A stretch of 64,000 nucleotides of DNA, from the NCBI GenBank assembly GCA_037501455.1, contig CM074858.1:89750501-89814500 (forward strand), in the 5' to 3' direction. The translations under genes were made by a program, and so were the position numbers. The notes beneath the pieces were generated by a model, which was not told the origin of the DNA, did not search any database, and was given only the letters and a program-made list of their open reading frames with translations. Positions 1-10,314 of the stretch are shown piece by piece. Each line of letters begins with the position of its first letter. Position 1 is the first letter of the stretch. Origin of the DNA: Lantana camara (Eukaryota; Streptophyta; Magnoliopsida; Lamiales; Verbenaceae).

Positions 1-50
1 CAAAACCTCACGGTCCTCTGACCAATTCCCCCTAAAAAAAAAAAAAAAAA

Positions 51-600
51 AATGCATATATATGGGTTTTATTTTATATTTGCACTCCCTACAAAATTGT
101 ACAATTACAACTTATACCGGTTTAGATGGAAGTATTACAAACTCTACATCTATGAGTTATGAAAATTAGAAATAACCTCATTTCTTTAGAATTTAGGCCA
201 ATTATTGGACAAACCGACTTTCATGCCTTTAATTTAAAAATTAAAATTAAAATTAAAATATTTTAAAAATAATTTAATGTTAAATAACTTTAAAATTAAA
301 TTGGATTTGAATATTTTGCAAATACTTTTTTTTTCTAATTTTTAAAAAAAATCTAAGTTGGTAAAATTGTCAATTTACTCATAAAATCAACTAAACCCTA
401 ATGGAATGAAACAAGATGTAATTTTTGAAACTTTTAAGGGTAGATTGTGGAGTTTGTAATATTTTAAGTGCATTAGTTGTAATTATGCAATCTCGTAAGG
501 GGTATAAATGTAAAATAATATGAAATTCCTAATTATGGTTTATTCTTTTCTACAATAATACAGACGGCTAGGAGAAAAAACAACATTTCAAGGCATAAAC
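51..600 (+). pseudogene. Truncated inverted copy of hydrolase intron 3 and start of exon 4
   Basis: Read on the plus strand, this stretch matches the reverse complement of 16590-17105 (intron 3 of the hydrolase gene) and then the start of its exon 4. The acceptor CAG ends at 563 and codons for RLGEKTTFQGIN follow. The match begins just after an A-tract at about 35-50, so exon 3 is absent here. The copy is cut at 600 by solo LTR A and resumes at 13830 after the TSD TAAAC (596-600 and 13830-13834). It is a pseudogene fragment. Confidence 0.8.
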
Positions 601-2515
601 TGTAACGGCCCGATATTTCGGTCGTACAGGTATGACGTATGTGTTTATTATTTACACAATCTAATTGTTTATTTGTTTAAATTTCGTAATTCATTTCATT
701 ACTTGTCATACTTTGTTTTAATTGCTATTCATTTTGAATTTTATTTGAATTCGAATTTTCATATGAATTCTTGAACGTTTATACCTATGTGTTTATGTTT
801 AACTGTCGTTTCTATCCGATTTAATTTTCGATTTTTGTGAAAATTTGGTATGTTGGAGAATTATGTGTTATGAACATGTATATATGCTCGTTTTACGTTT
901 TCGGACTTGTTTGTTTGGGTTTGGATTTATTTCGAGTTTTGGAACCAAAACGGGGGCTAAAGAGAATTAGCGTACCTTTGGTTCCGGGTGACATATCTTA
1001 ACCTGGGAATTCGGATTCAAATTCCGTCACCTCCGTTGAACTCAAATCGATGATTCGGATTCAATGGGATAAACCTTCTATTTTTCTAAACCTGTTTGGA
1101 CCTCCGAAATTCAACCGAAACAAGCCTTACCCGCCTCTATGACCACACTTAGCCATTTTAATCTTAACTTTCCCCATACTTGACCAAATGAACCATGGTT
1201 TGACCGTAAATGGCCCTATTTAAGCCCCCTATCTGATGAATCAACTCCCATTTCATTCCTCACTTAAGAGAAGGAAGAAAACTCAGCCAAAGCCTAACAC
1301 CAAACTCCATTTTTGCCACTATTCACATTTGAGAGATTTTGAACTCTAATCTCTTCTAAACTTCATCCTATTCAATAGGTGAGTATATAATTGTAATCTA
1401 AATTCAGTTGTGGTTGTTTTAATCATGCATCCCTAATTTTGAGTTAGATTTGATAGAGTTTTGAATACATGAATGAATAGCTAGATCAGTAGATGATTTC
1501 TTGATCATTTTGATTCCTTGGAGTTTGGTTGTTTTGAAGCATGAATATAGGTCACTCTAGTCTCCTTATTGCATTTATGAACTTGATTCTATTGGTGGTT
1601 GAGGATCAAATGTGTTGCCATTAATGAACTTGTTTCTTAAGCTTGAAGATGTAAGACTTGATCCTTTCATTTCCTTTCTTTTCTTGGATTGCTTGAACAT
1701 ATATGATTATGTGATGAATACGCCTCGATTTGTGATATATTTTGTTGCCTTGGAGTGTTGGTTTCCTTGCCTTTTGTTGAGCTTTTGGAACAGGGGTGTT
1801 ATATGGGTTTGTTTGGTTGGAGAAGAAGAAGAAAAGAGGAGCAGGGCAGGCTCTCGGACAAGGGTAACGCCCATTACCCCGATTGCACTACAAGGAGGTA
1901 ACCCCCATTACCTCCTCCTATTTTCAAGACTTTGAGCGTCTACCTGGGGTAACGCCCGTTACCCCAGATGTACTAGGAAGTGGTAATGCCCGTTACCACC
2001 AAGACGAAAAGCCCCTGCCTCCAGGAATGGGCGTTAGTCACTTTGGCCTTTCAGGGGGTAACCCCCGTTACCCCTCTTGTATCCTTAATCGTTTGAGTGT
2101 TAATTATTTTGCTAATCTTGTTTAATTTATGCCTTAATCTTGTTTTAATTATGCTAATGACTTTTATATTGAATGATTATGGATATGCTATCTATTTGAT
2201 CATGAATTGGTTGTCGTGAATACATGCAATGTGACTTTGTGTTACAAACATGACTTGATATGAACCTTGATTTGATATATGATTATGAATTAATACGGTT
2301 CTTCCATATAATGAATGATATGATCATTTACTTACCCTAGGTGATGTTAATTTGCACAAGAACATATCCATAACATGGTTAACATCTCATTTGCATCTCA
2401 TATCATGTTATAGCATTGTCGTGCGTCGAATATAGTCATATTGAGTCTCACACTACCTCTTTTGTATAGATTTGGATCTGGTCGGAGACGAGGGTGAGCT
2501 TTGAGACTCTTGTGC
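601..2515 (+). mobile_element. Solo LTR, family A (gypsy-type), left part
   Basis: The LTR starts TGTAACGGCCCG at 601 and ends GGTGCTACA at 13829, flanked by the 5-bp target duplication TAAAC. The uninterrupted site can be read in the inverted copy near 16540-16560. The LTR is split by a copia element (2516-12596) and totals about 3.14 kb. No internal region or second LTR is present, so this is a solo LTR. It carries a strong 5' splice-site sequence AGGTGAGT near 1378 and five GC-rich palindromes at 1862-2074. Start and end motifs resemble the LTRs of the element at 35366-45757, which suggests a Del/Tekay-like gypsy origin. Confidence 0.88.
1862..2074. repeat. Cassette of five short palindromes in LTR A
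   Basis: Five inverted repeats share a GGTAA-N6-TTACC plan: 1862-1879 (stem GGGTAA), 1894-1915 (GGAGGTAA), 1944-1967 (CTGGGGTAA), 1980-1999 (GTGGTAA) and 2055-2074 (GGGGTAA). The centre is always 6 nt of the form CNCCCR or close to it (CGCCCA, CCCCCA, CGCCCG, TGCCCG, CCCCCG). Outer stem bases differ between copies but remain paired within each copy. Confidence 0.9.
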
Positions 2516-3666
2516 TGTTAGGAATAGTGCCCTAGAAAGCCGATTCGACGTAATCTGCTTTGGGACTTTTCTTGTATCACAGACAATCTTTGAATAATAT
2601 ACGATTGATCATAGGCAAACACTTCTTTATATGCTCTTGTTTGGTATGCGTTTACTTTATCTGTGCATGTATGAGAACTCCCCTAATCTTGATGACTTTA
2701 GGACTCTGCCATTTAGGTGAAATGGTTCATGAAACGAGCCCTATATCACATAAGTCATGATTAGTAAAATACTCCAAGCCGATGAGTCCTACAGACAATG
2801 GGAGTGTCAACCTGACTCCTCTAAGGCTTGCTTGTGGGATCACGCCCTTAAGAAGGACCACCTTGTTTCATGGAGGTGGAAAGTGTATAGTTGATACGTG
2901 CGTGATACATGAGGGTGCTTACTATAATAAGTGAGTTCACTGAGACGCCCCGTGTGAGAACATTCCTAAATGGGAAAGGAAGTTTCTATTTCAGGAAATG
3001 GAAACTTCCAGATTAGGAAATATCTCACGAGTCATTGATGTGATTAATTGATCCTTAGACTTGAGGTTCCTTGTCACTTTATGAGTTAACTCTGTAGTCT
3101 TAGGTATAAGCTTTAAAGGGTGTCGCCTTAGACAACTGATTCAAGGCTTATGCTGGGGCTGCACAAGTGACTCGTGAAAGTGAATGAGAATCAAGAAAGG
3201 ACCTACACTTGCATTTGCAAGGTGATCTCTTATTGTGTAAGTCATTCATATGCCATATGGAGTCCTTGGCCAAGGCAGTAGATCAAGACATCAAGAAAAG
3301 GGTTTCTTGGATTGAGATCAAATGGATATGAAATGCACTTAGCTTTAAGACCAGATTATTAGGGTTCTGATTATTCCCTTGCCCTAGATCTTGGTTGAGA
3401 GATAGTAAGTAGGAGAATTGTATCTCACATGAATCAATGACTTAAAGGTTCTGTCGAATCCGAACATTCCAATTCAGCTAGGGGTTAAACACCTGTTGCT
3501 AGACTATGGTCGTTTAATCTGTGGACTGATTAATTAATTAGTGAATTAATTAATTAGGGTCACTGCTAATTGAATTGAGAACCTAGAGGGTCACACACAA
3601 CAACTTGGTTACATGAGTTGAGGCTTGAAAATGATTAAACGAGTTAATCGGGCCAAGAGGGTTCCA

Positions 3667-3734
3667 CACGTGTGAAATCACACGTGTGGCTCACGTGAGT
3701 GACACGTGTCACTGTGACACGTGTCACACACGTG
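3667..3734. promoter_or_regulatory. Cluster of six CACGTG G-boxes in the copia LTR U3
   Basis: CACGTG occurs at 3667, 3681, 3692, 3703, 3718 and 3729, six palindromic cores in 68 bp. The stretch also forms larger inverted repeats such as CCACACGTGTG paired with CACACGTGTGG. G-boxes are known binding sites for plant bZIP and bHLH factors in ABA, light and stress responses. The 3' LTR repeats the cluster at about 11466-11533. Related copia LTRs carry fewer G-box-like cores at about 46050-46100, 56095-56120 and 58165-58190. An enhancer role is inferred. Confidence 0.75.
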
Positions 3735-4074
3735 TATATATATATATATTATATATATATTAAATAATTAATTAGTTAATTATTTAATAGACTTTGGTTT
3801 AATTTTGAATTAAAAAGAAAGTCTAATTTTGGAGAAAATAATCTAGTTAATTAATTATGAATTAATTAATTAGATAAAAATAAGTTATTTATTTTATAAT
3901 AAATAAAGTATAAAATTATCCAAAAATAGTTTGGATATTTTTAGCTCTCTTAAAAGTTGACTTGAAATAGAATTCAAAGTCAAAGTTGGAAAATACTTGA
4001 TGATCAAGTAATAGGAGAGAGAGGGACCAAATCCTTTGTCCATTAGGACTAGGTTCGGCCGCCCCTCCCCTTTC

Positions 4075-4084
4075 CTATATATAG
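4075..4084 (+). promoter_or_regulatory. TATA box of copia 1 LTR
   Basis: CTATATATAG stands in otherwise mixed sequence about 340 bp downstream of the G-box cluster and about 710 bp before the LTR end. This is the expected place for an LTR promoter. The older copia at 34433-57261 has TATAAATA at about 46469-46476 in the equivalent position. Confidence 0.6.
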
Positions 4085-4799
4085 GGGAGCTCATGCTCCC
4101 CTTTAGAGCTAATAGACAATTCTTGGTTCATGTGTTGAACACCTTCCTTTCTCCAAGATTAAATTAAACCCTAGGTTAAGCCTAAACACTAACTAGAGAA
4201 CTAGCATCCTTACTAGTTAGATTGTGATCAAGTTGGTGGACTATCTCTAGAGACTTCAAGTTAGAAGTTTTGAAGATTCGAGTTTTACCAAAAGTGGGGA
4301 TTAAGCAAAACGATCAGAAGGGATGATGAAACGATTCTGAACCCAACAGAAAACGAGTGAAAAAATCGAACCAAAGAAGATGGCGAAAACCGTTCGTCCA
4401 TATCCTGAAAGATGAGTTTTTTCACGAGGGTTTTATGGCGGGCAGATTTCTACTTTCGCAAAACTGGTTTTCGAAGGGAGTTTCAATCATGCTTTTCTCG
4501 TTTCATATTTCTTTCTTTATGTTATATTGTTAAGAACTTCCCTAACATGATTTGAATCTAGGTTGGTGTGGATTGTTATCCCGACAATGGATTCTGAAGT
4601 AGAAAGAGACTTTCGAGGGACGGGTTGTCAAGCCGCGAGAAGAGCGTTCTTGGGTGGCTTGAAACGCTTCAAGAAAGAATAAAAAGAAAAGTAAGTTTTC
4701 TATCTTTACGAATTTGCTTACACGATTGCGAGTTCAAGGTCCTTTTGTTGGGAAAATTTTTTAAATTCCGCTGCTTTCTGATTCGTGTTTACCAACAAG

Positions 4800-4815
4800 T
4801 GGTATCAGAGCCACC
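4800..4815 (+). other. Primer binding site of copia 1
   Basis: TGGTATCAGAGCCACC, two bases after the 5' LTR end, is complementary to the 3' end of plant initiator methionine tRNA. This is the usual primer for reverse transcription in Ty1/copia elements. Confidence 0.9.
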
Positions 4816-5089
4816 TCGTTAATCGTGTTTCTGATTCGTCTCAATTATTCTGAATTTGGTAGAAATTCTTAGGCTTAGATGCGAATTAGGTATTCATGAG
4901 TTCTTTTAGAAAGCCTGAAATACGAAACTGTAATCTTTCTTGAATTTCTGAAAACTGTTTCTTAAATCTATTTTGAAAAGCTGTTTTAGTTGAAATTCGT
5001 TTAAATCGTAATTTTAATTTTTGGATTGAATTGGTTCTGAGAAACTTGAGATACGAAACACGAAATCGCGTTACGAACGAAAAAGACCA

Positions 5090-5345
5090 GGCTCGCGCGT
5101 GCTAAGGCGTAGCACGCGAGGCCTAGCCAGTCACCGCCCACATGGCCCGCAACCGCGCGGGACGTCCAGCCTAGCACCTCCCGCAACCGCGCGGGAGCCT
5201 GGCCGAGACTGCCCGCACACGCGGGGCACTGCTGCGCGCAACGCGTGCGCGGCGTGCACGCCCAGCGCGCGCACTCGGGCGGCAACTGCCGCACGCTGTG
5301 CGCGCTGCTGGCGCGCGCGCGCACATGCTGCCGCGCGGCGGTGCC
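5090..5345. repeat. GC-rich palindromic patch in copia 1 leader
   Basis: A sharply GC-rich island lies between the PBS and the decayed coding region. It contains inverted repeats such as 5092-5119 (CTCGCG-CGTGCTA facing TAGCACG-CGAG around a short centre), CGCGCGGGA repeats, and a run of GCGCGC. Overlapping ORFs on both strands here are by-products of the GC content. The related copia has a similar island at about 47130-47345. Confidence 0.65.
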
Positions 5346-6538
5346 CTCATGAACCGGTGGTTTCGGGCATGTTTTCGTGTTTCGTGGTTTCGGTCCTTAA
5401 AATTCCCGATTTAATTTTATTTTAATTTTATCTTTTGAAATCAGTTTTATTAAAATAAAATTAATTTTAAAATTTTGATTAAATTGGGATTTTGAGAAAT
5501 TAAAATCGATTTAAATTTTGGGAAAATTACGATCTTTATTTTATGAAAATATTGAAAGAATAAAATTATTAATTTTCAGAAATTAATTGGAATTTTATTA
5601 GTTTATAGTTTTTCGGGTTTTATTGAAAAGGCTCTTGAACAAGAATTGCATCTAAGTCGTGTTTTAAGCTATTAGAGCTTAAAGCGAGAATTTTAATTTA
5701 TTGGTTAAATTTAAATTCTTGCTAAAGCATGTTAGGTGATCATGGGTTTAGATCTATGTATGGTTTTAATTTATGCACATGGATGGTTTAAATTGGGGTT
5801 GGAGCCCTATAGTTGCGTTTTTCAATTGAGGTTGGAGCCTCACTTATGTGCGTACTGTTATGTGATTTATTATGTGGCTTTCCATATTAGTGTTTTTGAG
5901 GCCGGGGTATGCCCCGTGTAATTGTCTAAGGCCAATATGAAGATTGAGCCTTATTACTTTATGTCTTTTTCCTTTTATTGTAATTTGAGAGTAGAGATAG
6001 GTGGTGAGGTTTTATTTTCATTTTGGAGACAATGCACCCATGGAGTAAGATGGACCACATTCAAGTAACAAGGAGGCCATAAGTGAAGACCCCTCAAAAT
6101 GTTAGGGAGGGGAATCTCAATTGTTAAATGTAATAGAGATAGGGCTCGTATTTTGTTACCGCTTTCCCTTATGTGATTTAAACTGTTTATGTGGCATGTA
6201 TGTTAGAACTTGTGATTGTGGAGTGGCTCCCACATATCACGCATAAGATAGGTAGAACCCATGATCATTACATGTTAGTATCATGCTAGGACATGTTATC
6301 TGGTTATGTGCTTGTTTGATATGCATTTAAGTGTACTTGCATTAATCAAGACTAATAAAATTGGATAACATATATGTTGGTGAGGTCGAACCGGACAACT
6401 CTCCGGTTTATTCGAAAATTCCCATTAAATATTAAGCTAATTTCGAACAAATAGGTGTTTAATTCGAGATGCAAATTTTGAATTAAATTCCTAGCATTCC
6501 ATCAATAGGTTTTAAGTTTAGTAAGTAAAGCTAGTTAT

Positions 6539-6859
6539 TGTCCGCGAGTCGTGGGATAGCTAGTGGAGCTTATTAGTTCTTAGTTACCTAATTAATCATT
6601 TTAAATGGTCAATATTTCGTGGTCAATTTTAGCAAGGGCGATGTCCGCGAGTCGTGGGCCGTTCGAACTAAGTTTTGGTCATGATCTTATGATTGATGGG
6701 TCTAGCTTAACGCCTAAGTAAATATGGATGTCGCACGAGTCGTGGGTCCATATTGAAAGATAGGTGATGCAAAAACAATTACTAAGAATTCTAAAGGTGT
6801 TAGAATTGGTAAGTTGTACCTACCTAGGGTTCTTACTTAGAATGTCCGCGAGTCGTGGG
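6539..6859 (+). repeat. Four dispersed copies of a 17-bp motif in copia 1
   Basis: TGTCCGCGAGTCGTGGG occurs at 6539-6555 (first base or two variable), 6642-6658, 6730-6746 (as GTCGCACGAGTCGTGGG) and 6843-6859, spaced about 85-115 bp. The motif stands out against AT-rich DNA. Intervening sequences are not obviously repeated. I do not recognise a function. Confidence 0.75.
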
Positions 6860-6959
6860 TTCGAGGTAAAATGCCTAGGATCTTAGTACCCATTGGGAAA
6901 CGTGTTCCTCTTAGATCTTTGGGAATTATAGATCTTTGAAAAACAGTGGGAGCTACATT

Positions 6960-9900
6960 AGATTAAAGACCTTATCTTTTGTATATCGTTATAATTCAGC
7001 ATGCCCACATTTTCTCTGCTTAGCATTTAGGTTGTAGTTCTGTGATTCTCTACAATATGAAATGCAAACCCATTCGTATCCATCCTTAAGTCAAATTAGT
7101 TGACTAAGTCCTGACTAACTCTAAATGGCTTCGGATCCTAAAATTCATTTTAGAATCCGACTAGAGAAAGGCGTTCTCTAAAGGGCGAAGTTTTCAATTG
7201 TGAAAATTCGACCCGGGCCAAAAGAGAAGCGATCTGAGGTGAGTGGATTTCTCCAAACCACTTAAAAGCAATTGAACCACCTCATAAAAACGTTATAAGG
7301 TATAACATTATGGAATTATTCAATATTCCAAATGAGGAAACAAGTGCACACGAACAAGGTCTAAAGATCTTATTTGAAGATCTTATGGTCTCGGTCATCA
7401 ACTGAGAAAAGAGTTCTCAATGCACTGATTGCTTACATTGCTTCGACTATCAATCAAACCCTTTATGCTCAACTAGAATGATGCTAATGTAGCATAGTTA
7501 ATCATTTAAGTTGATAATGGTTGAGAGCATCCTTAAGAAGGAATAAAAGGTTGAGATGGTTAATTCTTCTTCTAAAACTCCCTAAGTTAAAGGCTTGAAG
7601 GCCTAAAGAAGAAGAAACCCTTAAGAGCCCAATGGAGGGGCATGTAAGGGGTACGCCCAAAAGACACTAGAGATCAAATAGGACGTTTGCTTCTATGGTA
7701 GCAAATAAGGACTTTGAAAGGGAACTGCAAAGAGTATGAGTACTTTGAAATGTTACCTCGTTTAGTAATTCTACTAGGAATAGAATTCACTAGTCTTGAG
7801 TCAATTCTGCATAATCCGTTGTGCAAAGACTCAAGGCACTAATGTTCTGAACATACAACGAGATAACAAAAGTAAGATGACAAAGCTTCGAATTACTTTG
7901 GAACGTTAAGATATAAAAGGATTAGCAAGTCAGACACCTTAGGATCATTCTATGAAAATGAACCTATAGTGTTGACTGCCTGTGAATCCTGTCATGAGGG
8001 AAGCGTTCCCGAATCCCGTTTATAAGAAACGTGGAACGTTCCAAAATTATAGTGGATTTCGATCCATGCTGATGAGTGTAAGATGCTTAATGTAAGCACT
8101 AGATACAATCGTCAGTTTAATCATTATGAATGAATGTACTTGTTAAAGTACAAATTCGAAACTTATATGAAATTCTTAGAATTTCGAAAGGAGGTTAGGA
8201 ATCGAAGTAGTCATAAGTTATAGGTAAATCGATATGATCGAGATAGCCAATATCTTAGTAACTAATTCCTTAGTCATCTTAGAGATAATAGGATTATCTC
8301 TCAGTAAACTAATTCGAGAACACCTTAGTGTTTCCGAATGAGGGAATGAAACCTTATAGGATATGGTCCATTCCATAGCAAGCTTTACTGACTTATAATC
8401 ATTCTAGGAATAAACTCCTAGAATATGCAGTTAGAGATTTTGAATTTAGTACCTTCCAAAATCAGTCCTTCAGTTGCACTATGCAAAGTGGCATACTAAA
8501 TTCCCTAATTATTCTTATTCAAGAATTCAATGGAATCCTCTTACTTGAAGAGGATAGTGGGAGATAAGCTTGAAATGAGTTCAAGTTTATACAATGATAT
8601 TGGATATCAGTTTTGCGATTCCCTTGTACAAAGGTTGTTTGTCTCAAAGGAATGTACCTTTCTTAAGGAATCGTTCCTATAGAAGAAGAAAGGCAAGCAA
8701 GCAGACCTCAAAGAAATTTGAGGAAAAATATTCATGCCACATATAGAAGAAACGAGCCCATCTGATAAAACTTAACCAAATTTTAGAGTATGTACACGTG
8801 TGAAACCCTTCTCTTAAGATGCGTTTAGAACGCGTTCCTAGATAGCCAAGGAATTACTTGAAGAGGAGACACTGTCAGATTTGGAATCTGAGTAGTGTAA
8901 GCAAGCCTTGAAATCCAATATGGATTCCATATACTCAAACCAAGTTTTGACCTTGGTTGAACCACTTGATAGGATCAAGCTCCTAGAGCTTCGAGTAAAT
9001 GGAAAGCATTACAACCTTCTTGACGGTTGAAATGCAAAAGTCCATTTGGATTGTGTTTACCATATCCTCATATTCTGACTATGAGATATGATAAATGAAT
9101 ATGAGAACTATCTTGTTCAATATGAGATTGAAAGAGAGTGAAATAAGGTATTTCTATAAATCTCATATTCAGTGGGAGTATGCATAAGGTATGCAAATCC
9201 CTAAAGTCAATCTGTGGATTGATAAAGGCTTCTAGGAGTTAGACAATTCGATTCCATAGGATAGTCAAATCGTTTGACACAGATAGAAGTCGAATAAGTC
9301 TCAGAGTGTACATATGAAAGTTAGTGATGTAAGAGTCAATCTTGGTTCTTTAGAAGACGATGTCCTTCTCATTAGGAATGTCAAGGATGACGTGAAAGTT
9401 ACCAATTCTTGTTTAAGAAACAATTTGACATGAAAGATCTTAGTGATTATCCTAAATTCTCAACATTCAGATCTATAGAAGATAGATCTAAGAGCATAGA
9501 TGGATTATCACAAAAACGAGTACATAACCTCCGTACTAAAAGGAGTTTAGTATGGACAATGGAACATCTCTCTTGAAGAGTATGTGTCCTAAGATAACTT
9601 TAAGAAAGTTAGAATGTCCAAAATCCCTTTAAGCGAAAGGGTGCATAATGTATGAAATGTTATGTACTAAATTAGATATGGCGCAACACTAAGCGTAGTG
9701 GGCCGAATCTAATATGACCTCAGAGAAGGTCATTAGATCTCTGTAAAGGATGTCCTCAGAGTACTTGAGAAGAAATGAGGATATGTATTAGTTTACAGAG
9801 CCCAAAAGATCTTGTTATTAGAAGGATATTTGATGTAACCGTTCATCAAACATAGATGATTATGAAATCATTGAAAGGATACAACTTCTACCAGAATGGT

Positions 9901-10298
9901 AATGCAATTTGTTGGAAAGGGGTTCCAAGGACGGACATTGCAAAACTCAACTATCATAGTTGAGAACTTAGTCATATTATATAACGCTAAGTTAAGTGTT
10001 TGGGTAAGAAACTCCATCTAACTGGTTAGATGAAGTTCCTAGCATGAAAACAACTCCTTGATCATATTGTATGATAAAAGGGATGGTTGCTCAAGTAAGA
10101 GAACCAAGACCTCACCAAGAGACTGAACACGTGATTACGAATCACTTTATAAGGAAAAGGTGTTTCCTGAGAGATGTGTAAACAAGAGGGTCACATCAGC
10201 AGAGAATATAGCAGATCCACTTTGGAAACGCCCAAAGTCAATAGGCTCTCAAAGTACATCGTGAGAAGATGGGACTTAGAGTACCTAAATGGCTTTTA
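6960..10298 (+). pseudogene. Decayed copia pol region of copia 1
   Basis: Nucleotide-level traces of the pol of the copia at 34433-57261 can be followed in order. The segment near 7920-7985 matches its pre-integrase region (52378-52440), 8020-8080 its early integrase, and 8500-8700 its later integrase. Stretches near 10080-10300 match the RNase H end and the terminal non-coding part. Every reading frame is broken by small indels and stops. No ORF above about 60 codons follows the pol frame. Confidence 0.7.
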
Positions 10299-10314
10299 CG
10301 GGCAAGTGGGAGAT
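10299..10314 (+). other. Polypurine tract of copia 1
   Basis: The purine-rich GCAAGTGGGAGAT lies directly against the TG start of the 3' LTR at 10315. It matches the tract GTAAGTGGGAGAT before 54911 in the related copia and should prime plus-strand synthesis. Confidence 0.8.

Larger units (their letters stand above)
2516..4797 (+). repeat. 5' LTR of copia 1
   Basis: The LTR begins TGTTAGGAATAGTG and ends TACCAACA. Features inside it are a G-box cluster (3667-3734), a TATA-box region (4075-4084), and the presumed transcription start shortly after, near 4110. U3 is therefore about 1.6 kb, and R plus U5 about 0.7 kb. It is the same length as the 3' LTR and almost identical to it. Confidence 0.93.

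Noticed and set aside
5001..5425. Overlapping 107-aa and 108-aa ORFs on opposite strands
   Set aside because: Both come from the GC-rich palindromic patch in the copia leader. They show Ala/Arg-rich translation with no domain.
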